Below the pieces are notes generated by a model. That model searched no databases, was not told where the DNA came from, and saw only the letters and a program-made list of their open reading frames with translations. DNA of 18,309 nucleotides from SAR86 cluster bacterium (GTDB taxonomy: Bacteria; Pseudomonadota; Gammaproteobacteria; SAR86; D2472), in the NCBI GenBank assembly GCA_029248485.1, contig JAQWJG010000008.1, forward strand, positions 1 through 18,309, written 5' to 3'. Positions 7,704-16,063 of the stretch are shown here, one piece after another. Numbering within the stretch: the first letter of the stretch is position 1; each line of letters opens with the position of its first letter. A program made the translations under genes and the position numbers.

Positions 7704-9473
7704 TTAGTCATTGAAAAGTTCGGTTAGCTTATCAAGCAATGCTTCAGCCAGTTCTTCAGCTCTATTGATCGTGATTGATTTCTCATAATATTTAGTTACA
7801 TCGTGCCCAATGCCAATTGCAAGAAGCTCTACATTGCTTTGAGTTTCAATTGTATTAATAATTTGACGTAAGTGGTTGTCTAAAAAATTACTATGATTTG
7901 TGGATAGGGTACTGTCGTCTACTGGGGCCCCATCTGAAATTACTATTAATATTTTTCTCTCTTCATTGCGCTTACTTAGCCTTTGATGCGCCCAAGCCAA
8001 AGCTTCCCCATCTACATTTTCTTTTAATAATCCTTCTCGCAACATTATCCCAAAACTTTTCCTGGCCTTTCTAAAATTGTCATCCGCTGACTTAAAGATA
8101 ATGTGACGTAAATCATTTAAACGCCCCGGATTCATGGGACTGCCTTGGTTTACCCAAGCTTTTCTTGAGTCACCACCTTTCCAATGTTTTGTTGTAAATC
8201 CCAATAATTCTGTTTTTACATAGCATCTCTCAAGAGTGCTTCCAATAATGTCTCCACAAATTGCTGCTAAAGTCATGGATCGACCACGCATTGAGCCTGA
8301 ACTATCTATTAATAATGAAACAACAGTGTCCTTGAATTTACTTTCACTTTCTTGCTTAAAGCTTAAGGGATCTCCCGGCCGAGTAATAACTCTATGCAAT
8401 TGAGCAGTATCTAGCAAACCTTCTTCAAGATTATAATCCCAGCTACGGTTTTGTTGAGCCTGAAGCAATCTCTGCAATCTATTTGCCAATTTTCCAATCG
8501 TTGTTTGATGGGGAGCAATGAGTTGATCAAGTTGCAACCTCAATCTTTGAGATTCCTCGGGAGTTGCTAATTCAATTGCATTGATAACCTCATCAAATTG
8601 AGAGGTAAAAATCTTATAATCTTCATAGGAAGTTTGATCCAAGTCTTCATTATAATTTCTAGTTAAGTCAATCTCCTCATCAATGGACATTGAATCAATT
8701 GGAGCTTGAGCTTCTTCCAACATTCCACCTTCTTCATTAGCTTCGCCTTCAGCCCTAGATTCAATTGTTTGCTCCTGTATATCCTCCTCAGAATCTTGTT
8801 GTTGCTCATTTGAGTCTTGAGAATTTTCTGATGCTGTTTCTTCATCAGAGGATTCCTCTTCACCTTTTGTTTCTGGCTCGTGCATCAAGTCTAAATCTTT
8901 CATTAAATCCAGAGCGATAGACTGGAAATCTTCTTGAGAGTTCTGAGCTTGAATTAATTGTTTGCCTAAATTATCAATGTTAATAGAAATAGATGAGAGA
9001 AAAGCATTGACAGCATTCTTGCTATCCTCAAGTAAGCTCTCACCATTGAGTTGCTTTAACCACAGATTTGCCGCCAACGGATTAAAAGGAGGAACCTTAT
9101 TATCAATTCCTTTTTTTGTCTGAGCGTTGAGATATGCATTTAAATTAATTTTGGCACCTGGAAATTTTTCTCCTCCTACCATCTCTACTCTACAAAGCTC
9201 AAGCTCAGAAAAGAAATCTCTGGCAATCTTTGGCATTTTTAAAGATGCGTGCTCTTTATGAAAACTGTGCCAAAATGCTTGAAAATCTCCTTCACCCCTC
9301 CATGCATCAATTTGTCCAGATGATCGTGGGGGATAATGTAAGGAAATTTGTGACGAAGATGGTGGGCGACTAGAAGTCTGCGATGTACTTTCTAAATTTG
9401 GATTTTTAGATACCGCCCTTGCAGTTGAGAGAGCAGCTTGCTTAAATTCTTCCCGATTCTTAACCCAACTCAT
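7704..9473 (-). CDS. cobT: CobT-like protein, cobaltochelatase subunit homologue with VWA domain
   Basis: A 589-residue homologue of CobT, the partner of the AAA+ ATPase CobS in the aerobic CobN-CobS-CobT chelatase that inserts cobalt into hydrogenobyrinate a,c-diamide. The N-terminal 200 residues are CobT-like and largely helical. Residues 199-270 are strongly acidic and glutamine/serine-rich, as in other CobT linkers. The C-terminal third is a von Willebrand factor A domain with the metal-ion-dependent adhesion motif DSSGS at 390-394 and a later SDGAPVDD segment. The start ATG (9473) lies 3 bases after the CobS stop, so the two are cotranscribed. No CobN or other cobalamin gene is visible in the window. 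The pair may therefore serve another chelatase or act as a stand-alone MoxR/VWA chaperone-like complex; CobN could also be elsewhere in the genome. Confidence 0.9.
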   Translation of the reverse strand: MSWVKNREEFKQAALSTARAVSKNPNLESTSQTSSRPPSSSQISLHYPPRSSGQIDAWRGEGDFQAFWHSFHKEHASLKMPKIARDFFSELELCRVEMVGGEKFPGAKINLNAYLNAQTKKGIDNKVPPFNPLAANLWLKQLNGESLLEDSKNAVNAFLSSISINIDNLGKQLIQAQNSQEDFQSIALDLMKDLDLMHEPETKGEEESSDEETASENSQDSNEQQQDSEEDIQEQTIESRAEGEANEEGGMLEEAQAPIDSMSIDEEIDLTRNYNEDLDQTSYEDYKIFTSQFDEVINAIELATPEESQRLRLQLDQLIAPHQTTIGKLANRLQRLLQAQQNRSWDYNLEEGLLDTAQLHRVITRPGDPLSFKQESESKFKDTVVSLLIDSSGSMRGRSMTLAAICGDIIGSTLERCYVKTELLGFTTKHWKGGDSRKAWVNQGSPMNPGRLNDLRHIIFKSADDNFRKARKSFGIMLREGLLKENVDGEALAWAHQRLSKRNEERKILIVISDGAPVDDSTLSTNHSNFLDNHLRQIINTIETQSNVELLAIGIGHDVTKYYEKSITINRAEELAEALLDKLTELFND

Positions 9474-9476
9474 TAA

Positions 9477-10460
9477 CTAAGATTCAGGATTGTGACTTTC
9501 TGTAAGATCCTCACCAAAACACCTTTGAAAATATTCTGCCACAATTGGTCTCTCTGCTTCATCGCATTTATTAAGAAATGTTAATCTGAATGATTGCTTG
9601 ATATCATCAAAAATAACATAGTTTTGCGCCCATGTTATTACTGTTCTTGGCGACATTAGCGTTGAAATATCTTCATTGATAAAACCCTGCCTAGTTAAGT
9701 CTGCAAGCTGGATCATGCTTTTAATTAGTGCTTTATCTTTAGCAGATTTTAATTGGGGAACTTTACCTGTTACAACATTTAGTTCATGAGAGCGTTCCAA
9801 ATAATTAAGTGTTGAAAGTATATGCCATCGATCCATCTGACCCTGATTGATTTGTTGAGTTCCATGATATAGACCCGTTACATCGCCCATGCCAACAGTG
9901 TTTGTAGTAGCAAATAGTCTAAAGCTATTATGCGGAGTGATAACTTGATTTTGATCGAGTAAGGTTAATTTTCCATCCACCTCTAATATCCTCTGAATAA
10001 CAAACATAACATCAGGCCTGCCCGCATCATACTCATCAAAAACAATCGCAACAGGGTTTTGAATTGACCAAGGCAGAATGCCTTCTTTAAATTCAGTAAT
10101 TTGCTTTTCATCTTTTAAAACAATTGCATCTTTGCCCAGTAAATCAATTCTACTTATGTGGCTATCAAGATTGATTCTTACGCATGGCCAATTTAGCCTT
10201 GCAGCAACTTGCTCAATATGTGTAGATTTACCGGTTCCATGATATCCCTGAATCATGACTCTGCGATCATGCTCAAACCCAGCCAAGATTGCCAAGGTAG
10301 TAGCTTGATCAAAGATATAAGTTTCATCTATTTCAGGAACCCATTGCGTTTTATCTTTAAATCCTTTCACCTCAAGATCAGAGTCAATCCCAAAGGTTTT
10401 TTTCACACTGAATGTTTGATCAGGTCTTTCGGGCAGGTTTATTCTTTCAGAATCTATCAT
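9477..10460 (-). CDS. cobS: CobS-like AAA+ ATPase, cobaltochelatase subunit homologue
   Basis: A 327-residue cytoplasmic AAA+ ATPase of the MoxR/CobS group, at the usual CobS length. Visible motifs are Walker A GYHGTGKST (72-80), a strongly conserved CobS segment RLNWPCVRINLDSHISRIDL (88-107), Walker B VAIVFDEYD (137-145), sensor-type ATTNTVGMGD, and YHGTQQINQGQMDRW. In the known enzyme, CobS forms a ring with CobT that drives cobalt insertion by CobN. This ATG begins the cobS-cobT operon; no ribosome site is evident upstream. It diverges from tesB across a 112-base gap that should hold both promoters, though I see no convincing boxes. The sequence is close to alphaproteobacterial CobS from memory, so inheritance from that group by transfer is possible but unproven. 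Confidence 0.92.
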   Translation of the reverse strand: MIDSERINLPERPDQTFSVKKTFGIDSDLEVKGFKDKTQWVPEIDETYIFDQATTLAILAGFEHDRRVMIQGYHGTGKSTHIEQVAARLNWPCVRINLDSHISRIDLLGKDAIVLKDEKQITEFKEGILPWSIQNPVAIVFDEYDAGRPDVMFVIQRILEVDGKLTLLDQNQVITPHNSFRLFATTNTVGMGDVTGLYHGTQQINQGQMDRWHILSTLNYLERSHELNVVTGKVPQLKSAKDKALIKSMIQLADLTRQGFINEDISTLMSPRTVITWAQNYVIFDDIKQSFRLTFLNKCDEAERPIVAEYFQRCFGEDLTESHNPES

Positions 10461-10572
10461 TTGAGATACTTTTTTGTTTAATGGATGACTATGCTAACTT
10501 TTGAGAGGATAAAGTTCTAGTTTTAATTGAATCAATGTAAGATAAATTTTTATTAATGCACCAATATCATTT

Positions 10573-11433
10573 ATGAGCAAAGCGCTAAAAAACACCCTTG
10601 ATTTATTTAACTTAACTAGGATAGATAGGGATTTATATTCTTGGACAGGTCAAAGTGTTGGTTTTCAAAGGATTTTTGGCGGTCAAATTATGGCGCAATG
10701 TCTAATAGCGGGTTATCAAACAGTAGAAAAGGGAAGAATGGTTCATTCTTTTCATTCTTATTTTCTTAGACCAGGGGATTTTAAACAGAATATTATATTT
10801 GAAGTAGACCGCATTCGTGATGGTAAGAGTTTCACTACAAGAAGAGTCAATGCAATCCAAAATGGAGAAGCAATTTTTAGCTGCTCTATTTCATTCCAGA
10901 AAAGAGAAAAGGGACTCAATCATCAAATTAAAATGCCAAAAATTCAAGGACCAGAGAAATTAAAAAGTGATCTTGAGCTTCGAAAAGATCTGCAATCAAA
11001 AATACCTAAAGATTATTTACCAATGTGGCTTAGAGAGAGGGAGATTGAAACAAGGCAGGTTGAACCAGTTGATTTATTGAAGGCAGAAAAGCTGCCCCCT
11101 TATAGAAGTACATGGATGAAACCAACTGGAAAACTGCCAGCTGATGAAAGGATTCATCAAGCATTGCTGCTCTATGTTTCAGATATGGGGCTTCTTGGAG
11201 CAGCTGTAAACCCTCATGAGGTGAATTTTATGTCTAAAAAATTTCAGAGCGCAAGCTTGGATCATGTTATGTGGTTTCACGGAAAAGTGAATTTTAATAA
11301 TTGGATTTTGCATCATATGCATAGTCCCATATCTCAAAATGCTCGAGGATTTTCTCGAGGCTCAATTTATACAAAATCAGGAAAATTAATTGCATCAACG
11401 GCTCAAGAAGGACTAATGCGTATCTGGGATTAG
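10573..11433 (+). CDS. tesB: Acyl-CoA thioesterase II (TesB)
   Basis: Cytoplasmic double-hotdog thioesterase that hydrolyses medium- and long-chain acyl-CoA to free fatty acid and CoA. At 286 residues it equals the E. coli enzyme in length. The active-site positions also coincide: D204 in YVSDMGLL, S228 in SASLDHVMWFH (Thr in E. coli, Ser common in homologues) and Q278 in STAQEG. The N-terminal hotdog carries RIFGGQIMAQ (33-42) and HSFHSYFLRPGD (58-69), both hallmark TesB segments. The ATG at 10573 is preferred because the nearby upstream ATG is out of frame and ends after six codons. No ribosome site is visible, suggesting a short or leaderless transcript. The exported amidohydrolase begins 4 bases after its stop, so the two are probably cotranscribed. 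Confidence 0.93.
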   Translation: MSKALKNTLDLFNLTRIDRDLYSWTGQSVGFQRIFGGQIMAQCLIAGYQTVEKGRMVHSFHSYFLRPGDFKQNIIFEVDRIRDGKSFTTRRVNAIQNGEAIFSCSISFQKREKGLNHQIKMPKIQGPEKLKSDLELRKDLQSKIPKDYLPMWLREREIETRQVEPVDLLKAEKLPPYRSTWMKPTGKLPADERIHQALLLYVSDMGLLGAAVNPHEVNFMSKKFQSASLDHVMWFHGKVNFNNWILHHMHSPISQNARGFSRGSIYTKSGKLIASTAQEGLMRIWD

Positions 11434-11437
11434 TAGC

Positions 11438-13171
11438 TTGATAAAGATAGTTTTCACAAAAGTTTTATTGAAGTTTTTTCTCCTCACGGCTTTTATTTTT
11501 GCCTCCATGCAAACTGGCGCAGATGAAAGTGAAGAAATTAAAATATTTATTGCGAAAGATATTCTTACCCTCAATCTGAATAATGATTTGGCTGAGGCGG
11601 TTGCTACTCAAGGATCTAAAATTTTAAATGTTGGCTCGCAAGAAGAACTCATTTCCATTTATCCAAACGCAACTTTGATCTCTACGTATAACAAAGCAAC
11701 TATAGTTCCAGGCTTTATTGAACATCACATTCATCCATTTTTAGCTGCTGTAACAATGAATTCTGAGATTTTAGCAATAGAGGATTGGTATTTGCCCTCA
11801 AAAACTTCTAAGGGCGTTAGAGATAGACTAAGTTATTTATCAAATCTATCTGAAATCGAAAAAAATCATCCCTCAAATGAACCATTGATTTCTTGGGGCT
11901 TTCATCACTATTTCCACGGAAGATTAACCAAGTCTGATCTAGATAATATTTCTTCAACTCGACCAATTATTATTATTCATAGATCTTTCCATGAATTTAT
12001 TTTAAATACCCCAGCAATGGAGTTGTTAGGAATAAACAAAAATGTATATAGCAACCTTGGAGAGGACGAACAATTAGCTAACTTTGACGATGGACACTTC
12101 TCCGAGAGAGGGGCAATAATTGTGCTGCCCAAATTGATGCAGGTATTAGCAGCACCTACAAAATTAATTCAAGGCCTTCAGAAGACGCAAGAGTATTTGC
12201 AGCGTAATGGTATTACAGTCATCGGAAATCCAGGTTCAATGTATAACAGGGATCTTCAAGCAGCAAAGAATCTTATCTTTGGAAATGTAGACGCACCTTT
12301 CGAATCATATTTTTTTCCAAGTGCATTAAATTTATCTGAGCAGTTTGAATTAAATGGAGTTTTGGATGCTGCAACTGAGCAAACAACCTGGGGCGCTGGA
12401 AAGTTAAATTATTTACCTAAGCATATCAAGCTATTTACTGATGGAGCTATGTACTCTCAAAATATGGTTATGCGAGATGGCTATATAGATAAGCATCAGG
12501 GTTCATGGCTTATGAATCTAGAAGACTTTGAAAGTCTTTTCAAAGTCTTCTGGGATGATGGGTATCAAATTCATATCCATCAGAATGGTGATGCAGCTTT
12601 AGATAGGCTTCTGACGACCCTTGAAAAGAATCTTGATGACAATCCGAGATTAGATCATCGAACTACAGTTGTTCATTTTGGATATTCGGCAAAAGATCAA
12701 CTCAAAAGAATGAAAGAATTAGGCGTAGTAGTAAGTGCAAATCCGTATTATGTTACAGCTCTTTCAGATTTATATAGCAGAAAAGGGGTTGGTTTTGAGC
12801 GGTCTCAAGAAATGGTTAGATTGGGTGATTTAATACAAGAGGGAATTAAATTAGCGCTTCATTCTGATATGCCAATGGCGCCAGCATCCCCGTTGATGTT
12901 AATGCACGCTGCCGTGAATAGAGATAACTTTGCAGGCAAAGTTGCTGGGCCTGATCAAAGAATTACAAGCACCGAGGCATTGAGAGCTGTAACAATAAAT
13001 GCAGCATATGTGTTAAGGCTAGAAAAAATGTATGGATCAATAGAAGCAGGTAAATATGCAAATTTCACCATTTTAGATAGAAATCCTTTAACAATTGAAA
13101 CTCATGAGATAAAAAATATTAAAATTTTGGGCACGGTTCTAAAAGGAGACTCGCTTCCTGCAAATTTATAA
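11438..13171 (+). CDS. Exported amidohydrolase (YtcJ/amidohydrolase 3 type)
   Basis: A 577-residue metal-dependent hydrolase with an N-terminal signal peptide (KVLLKFFLLTAFIFASMQTGA, about 8-28), so it acts in the periplasm. Metal-site residues of the superfamily are present in order: H97-x-H99 in EHHIHPF, a candidate carbamylated lysine K331 in IKLFTDGAMYS, H381 in IHIHQNGD, H413 in VVHFGYS and D477 in LHSDMP. The C-terminal segment GSIEAGKYANFTILDRNP is the typical composite beta-sandwich end. Substrates of this group are varied (amides, imides, cyclic ureas) and cannot be called here. The first codon is TTG at 11438, 4 bases after the tesB stop, without a clear ribosome site. The next in-frame ATG (11507) would delete the signal peptide, so TTG is chosen with reservation. 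A perfect hairpin lies inside the gene at 12520-12551. Confidence 0.85.
   Translation: MIKIVFTKVLLKFFLLTAFIFASMQTGADESEEIKIFIAKDILTLNLNNDLAEAVATQGSKILNVGSQEELISIYPNATLISTYNKATIVPGFIEHHIHPFLAAVTMNSEILAIEDWYLPSKTSKGVRDRLSYLSNLSEIEKNHPSNEPLISWGFHHYFHGRLTKSDLDNISSTRPIIIIHRSFHEFILNTPAMELLGINKNVYSNLGEDEQLANFDDGHFSERGAIIVLPKLMQVLAAPTKLIQGLQKTQEYLQRNGITVIGNPGSMYNRDLQAAKNLIFGNVDAPFESYFFPSALNLSEQFELNGVLDAATEQTTWGAGKLNYLPKHIKLFTDGAMYSQNMVMRDGYIDKHQGSWLMNLEDFESLFKVFWDDGYQIHIHQNGDAALDRLLTTLEKNLDDNPRLDHRTTVVHFGYSAKDQLKRMKELGVVVSANPYYVTALSDLYSRKGVGFERSQEMVRLGDLIQEGIKLALHSDMPMAPASPLMLMHAAVNRDNFAGKVAGPDQRITSTEALRAVTINAAYVLRLEKMYGSIEAGKYANFTILDRNPLTIETHEIKNIKILGTVLKGDSLPANL
12520..12551. repeat. Perfect 14-base inverted repeat with 4-base loop inside the amidohydrolase gene
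   Basis: Left arm AGAAGACTTTGAAA (12520-12533), loop GTCT (12534-12537), right arm TTTCAAAGTCTTCT (12538-12551). All 14 pairs match. The short word AAAGTCTT also occurs twice in direct orientation within it. It encodes part of LEDFESLFKVFWDD in the amidohydrolase, where no symmetry is required by the protein. No T run follows it, so it is not an ordinary terminator. Confidence 0.8.
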
Positions 13172-13271
13172 TCTTCATGCGAAGTCTTTAAGTATAATTT
13201 CACGACCCGGGCTATAGCTAAATTTACAAAAATGTTGGTATAGTTATTTTTTAAATTACTTATCTTTATAT

Positions 13272-13691
13272 ATGTTATCTATTTTCAAAAAAAAATTATT
13301 TGCTGACATCTCAGGAAATGCTGAAGACATGCCGCCTCATGTTTCTGCTGTTTTATGCTTGATGATTGAAATTGCTCGAATGGATGGAAAAATAGACGAC
13401 ATTGAAATTGATGAGATTAAAAATTTCTATTTAGACCTTTATCCAAACGGTGATTTTACTCAGGCATTTGAAGAGCTAAAAGATTGGACAAGCCACAAAG
13501 AATCCTTCAATCCCTTTATTAACATTATTAATAGTAATTGCACCAAAAGAATGAAAATAGAAATCCTATCAAATATCTGGGATGTAATTCTGTCTGATGG
13601 AAAGGTCGATCAATATGAAAATTCTCTCTTTATGCAGATTGGCGAAATGTTGCTAATTGATAAAGAAGAGCTTGCAAACATTCAAAGTTAG
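13272..13691 (+). CDS. TerB-like domain protein
   Basis: A small 139-residue, all-helical cytoplasmic protein resembling the TerB/tellurite-resistance fold. The two halves each carry a D-G-K acidic turn: RMDGKIDDIEIDEIKNF (about 36-52) and LSDGKVDQYENSLFMQIGE (about 112-130). This doubled pattern, with its acidic residues, is the hallmark of TerB-like domains. Isolated TerB proteins are widespread and seldom have a known role; there is no other ter gene here, so tellurite resistance should not be assumed. The ATG at 13272 follows a 100-base AT-rich gap after the amidohydrolase, with no ribosome site or clear promoter. The stop is 1 base from that of the convergent hydrolase gene. Confidence 0.72.
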   Translation: MLSIFKKKLFADISGNAEDMPPHVSAVLCLMIEIARMDGKIDDIEIDEIKNFYLDLYPNGDFTQAFEELKDWTSHKESFNPFINIINSNCTKRMKIEILSNIWDVILSDGKVDQYENSLFMQIGEMLLIDKEELANIQS

Positions 13692-13692
13692 C

Positions 13693-14607
13693 TCAACAGG
13701 CAAGCTGCAAATGGTCTAACAGATCCTTTTCAAACTGAATCAGAATTTCGGGCTCAATTAAGTGCCTCATTTCATCAATGATTTTTAGTTTGCTATGCGG
13801 TATTAATTTGTGCATTTTATAAGCATTCTTGAGCTGAATCATTGGATCTTGTTTGCCATGAATAATTAAAGTTGGAGCTTTAATCTTTTGTATTTTTTTT
13901 AGCCTATCTTTTGAAGCTAAGATTGACAATAATTGTCTTGCATATCCAGAACCATCTTGAGCGCGACTTAAATTTTTAATAGTTTCTTCTCTAAATTCTG
14001 GAGTATCTACAACTCGACCCTCCATACCGATGAGGGAGACAATTTTAATTTCTCTTTCAATCACTTCCTCTTCAGATGCATTTGGATTTTTAGATCTTTC
14101 CATCATGAGCTCTCTTACAGGTTTAGAAGGAGCATTCATTGGACTTGGCGTTGAAGCAGTTGAGGCAATCAAAGTAAATGATTTAACTTTCTGAGGATAT
14201 TGAGCGCTGATAATCTGAGCAATCATCCCGCCCATTGAGGTGCCTAAAATATGAGCTTGATGTATATTCAATGTCTCTAGAAGTTTTATGCCATCATCAG
14301 CCATATCATCGATGGTATATTCAGCTTTAATGGGCAGCCTCAAAAAGTATTTAATATAATCCAATACAAAAGATGGAGTTCCTTTAAATCGTGAGGATAA
14401 ACCAACATCTCTATTATCATAAGTAATGGGTCGGAAATTATGGGCTTGTAAGAAATGAATTAAATGAGGAGGCCAATGAACTAGTTGGGCCCCCAAACCA
14501 TGCACCATGAGAATCGGATCTCCATCTATTGGACCGTAGTCTCGGTAAAAAATTTTTACTCCGTTATTTTCAGCAAAACCTTCTGAATATTGCTCATTTG
14601 CATTCAT
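13693..14607 (-). CDS. Alpha/beta-fold hydrolase
   Basis: A 304-residue cytoplasmic serine hydrolase with the full catalytic set. The oxyanion-side HGLG is at 36-39, the nucleophile S124 lies in the elbow GTSMGG (122-127), the acid D254 in HGKQDP, and the histidine H282 in DEMRHLIEP. A cap region rich in charged residues lies at about 155-225. Proteins of this pattern include esterases, lactonases and C-C bond hydrolases of aromatic or steroid pathways; the sequence does not decide among them. The ATG at 14607 has no ribosome site. A TATAAT lies about 24 bases upstream on the minus strand (14636-14631) but has a poor -35 partner. It is divergent from the sugar symporter gene and convergent with the TerB-like gene. 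Confidence 0.88.
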   Translation of the reverse strand: MNANEQYSEGFAENNGVKIFYRDYGPIDGDPILMVHGLGAQLVHWPPHLIHFLQAHNFRPITYDNRDVGLSSRFKGTPSFVLDYIKYFLRLPIKAEYTIDDMADDGIKLLETLNIHQAHILGTSMGGMIAQIISAQYPQKVKSFTLIASTASTPSPMNAPSKPVRELMMERSKNPNASEEEVIEREIKIVSLIGMEGRVVDTPEFREETIKNLSRAQDGSGYARQLLSILASKDRLKKIQKIKAPTLIIHGKQDPMIQLKNAYKMHKLIPHSKLKIIDEMRHLIEPEILIQFEKDLLDHLQLAC

Positions 14608-14663
14608 AAACTATCAAGTACTTTTCTTTGATTATATTTTTATACTAATGCACTCTTGAAATA

Positions 14664-14692
14664 TTACCAACCGCAGACAAGACTGTTATAGT
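14664..14692 (+). promoter_or_regulatory. Candidate sigma-70 promoter for the symporter operon
   Basis: TTACCA (14664-14669), a 17-base spacer and TATAGT (14687-14692; five of six match TATAAT) lie just before the symporter gene. Transcription would begin near 14699, only about 6 bases before the ATG at 14705. This would give a nearly leaderless message and agrees with the absence of a ribosome site. It is a consensus match by eye only. Confidence 0.35.
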
Positions 14693-14704
14693 CAATGAAT
14701 ATTT

Positions 14705-16063
14705 ATGATCTCAAGCACAGTATCAAATAAAGTTAGAGCAGCATACGGCATAGGGGATTATGCAATTTGCCTATATTGGAGTGGAGTCGGTTTATACCTT
14801 CTTTATTTTTATACTGATGTGGTTGGAATAACTCCTTTGCTAGCAGGATGGATATATGCTCTTGGTATAGCCTGGGATGCAATCACAGACCCATTTATGG
14901 GATATCTTGCAGAAAGAACTAGGACTAAAATGGGCAGCTACCGACCCTATATTTTTTATGGTGCAATTCCATTAGCTCTCTCTTTTGTATTACTTTTTTG
15001 GGTTCCTCCCTTTGAAGGCATAACATTATTTATTTTTTTATTAACAGTTAATTTGCTTCATAGAACATGTTTTACCATTGTTAGCGTTCCATATTCTTCT
15101 CTTACCGCAAGGATTACCGATGACAGTGACGAGCGAACTAAGCTTACCACTGCAAGAATGATAGGGGCGTCTTTTGGCACTCTTTCAGTTTCAGCGCTAG
15201 GTTTCCCAATTGTCTTGTGGTTTGGAGGCGGCGATGAAGCAATAGGTTTTATCTTTCTTGGCATGGTTTGTGGTCTGACAGCTATTCTTGTTTTAAGCAT
15301 CACCGTCAGATTTGTTAAAGAAAGAGAATTTAATTTTAGCTCAGCGCAGATCCCAAGTTTTTCGAAGGTCTCAAGATCAGTTGCACAGAATTACCCATTT
15401 TGGATTGTGTTTGGATCTATTTTAATTCTGGGCTCGACCTCTATTATGTTTAATAACAATTTAATTTATTACGTTAAGTATTCTCTTGATCTTCATGAGT
15501 ACCAAGGATTAATTCTAGGAGTGAGCAGTGGGGCGGCTCTTTTAGCAATACCTTTTTGGGCATATGCAGCTCTAAAAATTGGGAAGAGAAATTCTTGGAT
15601 GGCTGCAATGGTATTGCTATTGGTAGGATTCTTGATTTTTTATTTTTATCCGATTGCTTCTCTCAATGAGCTACTGCTTGTGTTGGGGTTCATAGGAATC
15701 GGTAATGGCGCTACGGGAGTATTATTTTGGTCAATGCTTCCAGATACAATCGAATATGGAGAATGGAAAACAAAAGTTAGAACAGAGTCTTCTTTATATG
15801 GCTTCATGACTTTTGCTCAAAAGGGTGCGATAGCTTTTGCAGCAATTCTATTGGGGATGGTATTAACCCAAATCGGTTTTGAGCCCAATGAAGTTCAGTC
15901 AGAGGAAACATTGTCCGGATTAAAATTTATTATGACCTGGATACCTTTAACAGGAATTTTTATTAGCTTTGTTTTAGTTTCCTTTTATCCCATAGATAAA
16001 AGCTTTCATGAAAAGCTTATTAATGAAATTGAGGCAAGAAAACTAGGTAATGCGTCAAATTAA
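14705..16063 (+). CDS. GPH-family sugar:cation symporter (MFS, MelB/XylP-like)
   Basis: A 452-residue inner-membrane transporter with about 12 hydrophobic helices. It belongs to the glycoside-pentoside-hexuronide:cation symporter family. Supporting motifs are DAITDPFMGYLAERTRTKMG (loop 2-3, with the two conserved acidic residues and the basic run), RPYIFYGAIPLAL, and the second-half DTIEYGEWKTKVRTESSLYG, a GPH hallmark. These proteins import sugars or glycosides with Na+ or H+. The exact sugar is not readable. The next gene (sugar-type oxidoreductase fusion) starts 14 bases before this gene ends, so both are translated from one message. A convergent family 3 glycosidase lies just downstream, supporting a role in glycoside use. 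No ribosome site precedes the ATG. Confidence 0.88.
   Translation: MISSTVSNKVRAAYGIGDYAICLYWSGVGLYLLYFYTDVVGITPLLAGWIYALGIAWDAITDPFMGYLAERTRTKMGSYRPYIFYGAIPLALSFVLLFWVPPFEGITLFIFLLTVNLLHRTCFTIVSVPYSSLTARITDDSDERTKLTTARMIGASFGTLSVSALGFPIVLWFGGGDEAIGFIFLGMVCGLTAILVLSITVRFVKEREFNFSSAQIPSFSKVSRSVAQNYPFWIVFGSILILGSTSIMFNNNLIYYVKYSLDLHEYQGLILGVSSGAALLAIPFWAYAALKIGKRNSWMAAMVLLLVGFLIFYFYPIASLNELLLVLGFIGIGNGATGVLFWSMLPDTIEYGEWKTKVRTESSLYGFMTFAQKGAIAFAAILLGMVLTQIGFEPNEVQSEETLSGLKFIMTWIPLTGIFISFVLVSFYPIDKSFHEKLINEIEARKLGNASN

Noticed and set aside
8663..8863. 66-codon minus-strand frame inside cobT
   Set aside because: It is an alternative frame of the acidic, low-complexity linker of CobT; its lysine-rich composition is the expected frame-shifted reading of glutamate-rich codons.
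10209..10481. 90-codon plus-strand frame opposite cobS
   Set aside because: It covers the highly conserved CobS Walker A region on the other strand and has no domain of its own.
11343..11360. Two CTCGAGG words in the tesB coding sequence
   Set aside because: They encode the conserved ARGFSRGS segment, where repeated Arg-Gly explains the repetition.
13172..13271. Terminator or promoter in the 100-base gap before the TerB-like gene
   Set aside because: A 4-base CTTC/GAAG stem just after the amidohydrolase is too weak, and no pair of promoter boxes with proper spacing was found.
13272..13691. Tellurite-resistance function for the TerB-like gene
   Set aside because: No other ter genes are near, and isolated TerB-fold proteins are common with no link to tellurite.
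14681..14693. Short inverted repeat GACT-N5-AGTC at the symporter promoter
   Set aside because: Only four paired bases per arm, expected often by chance; not enough to call an operator.
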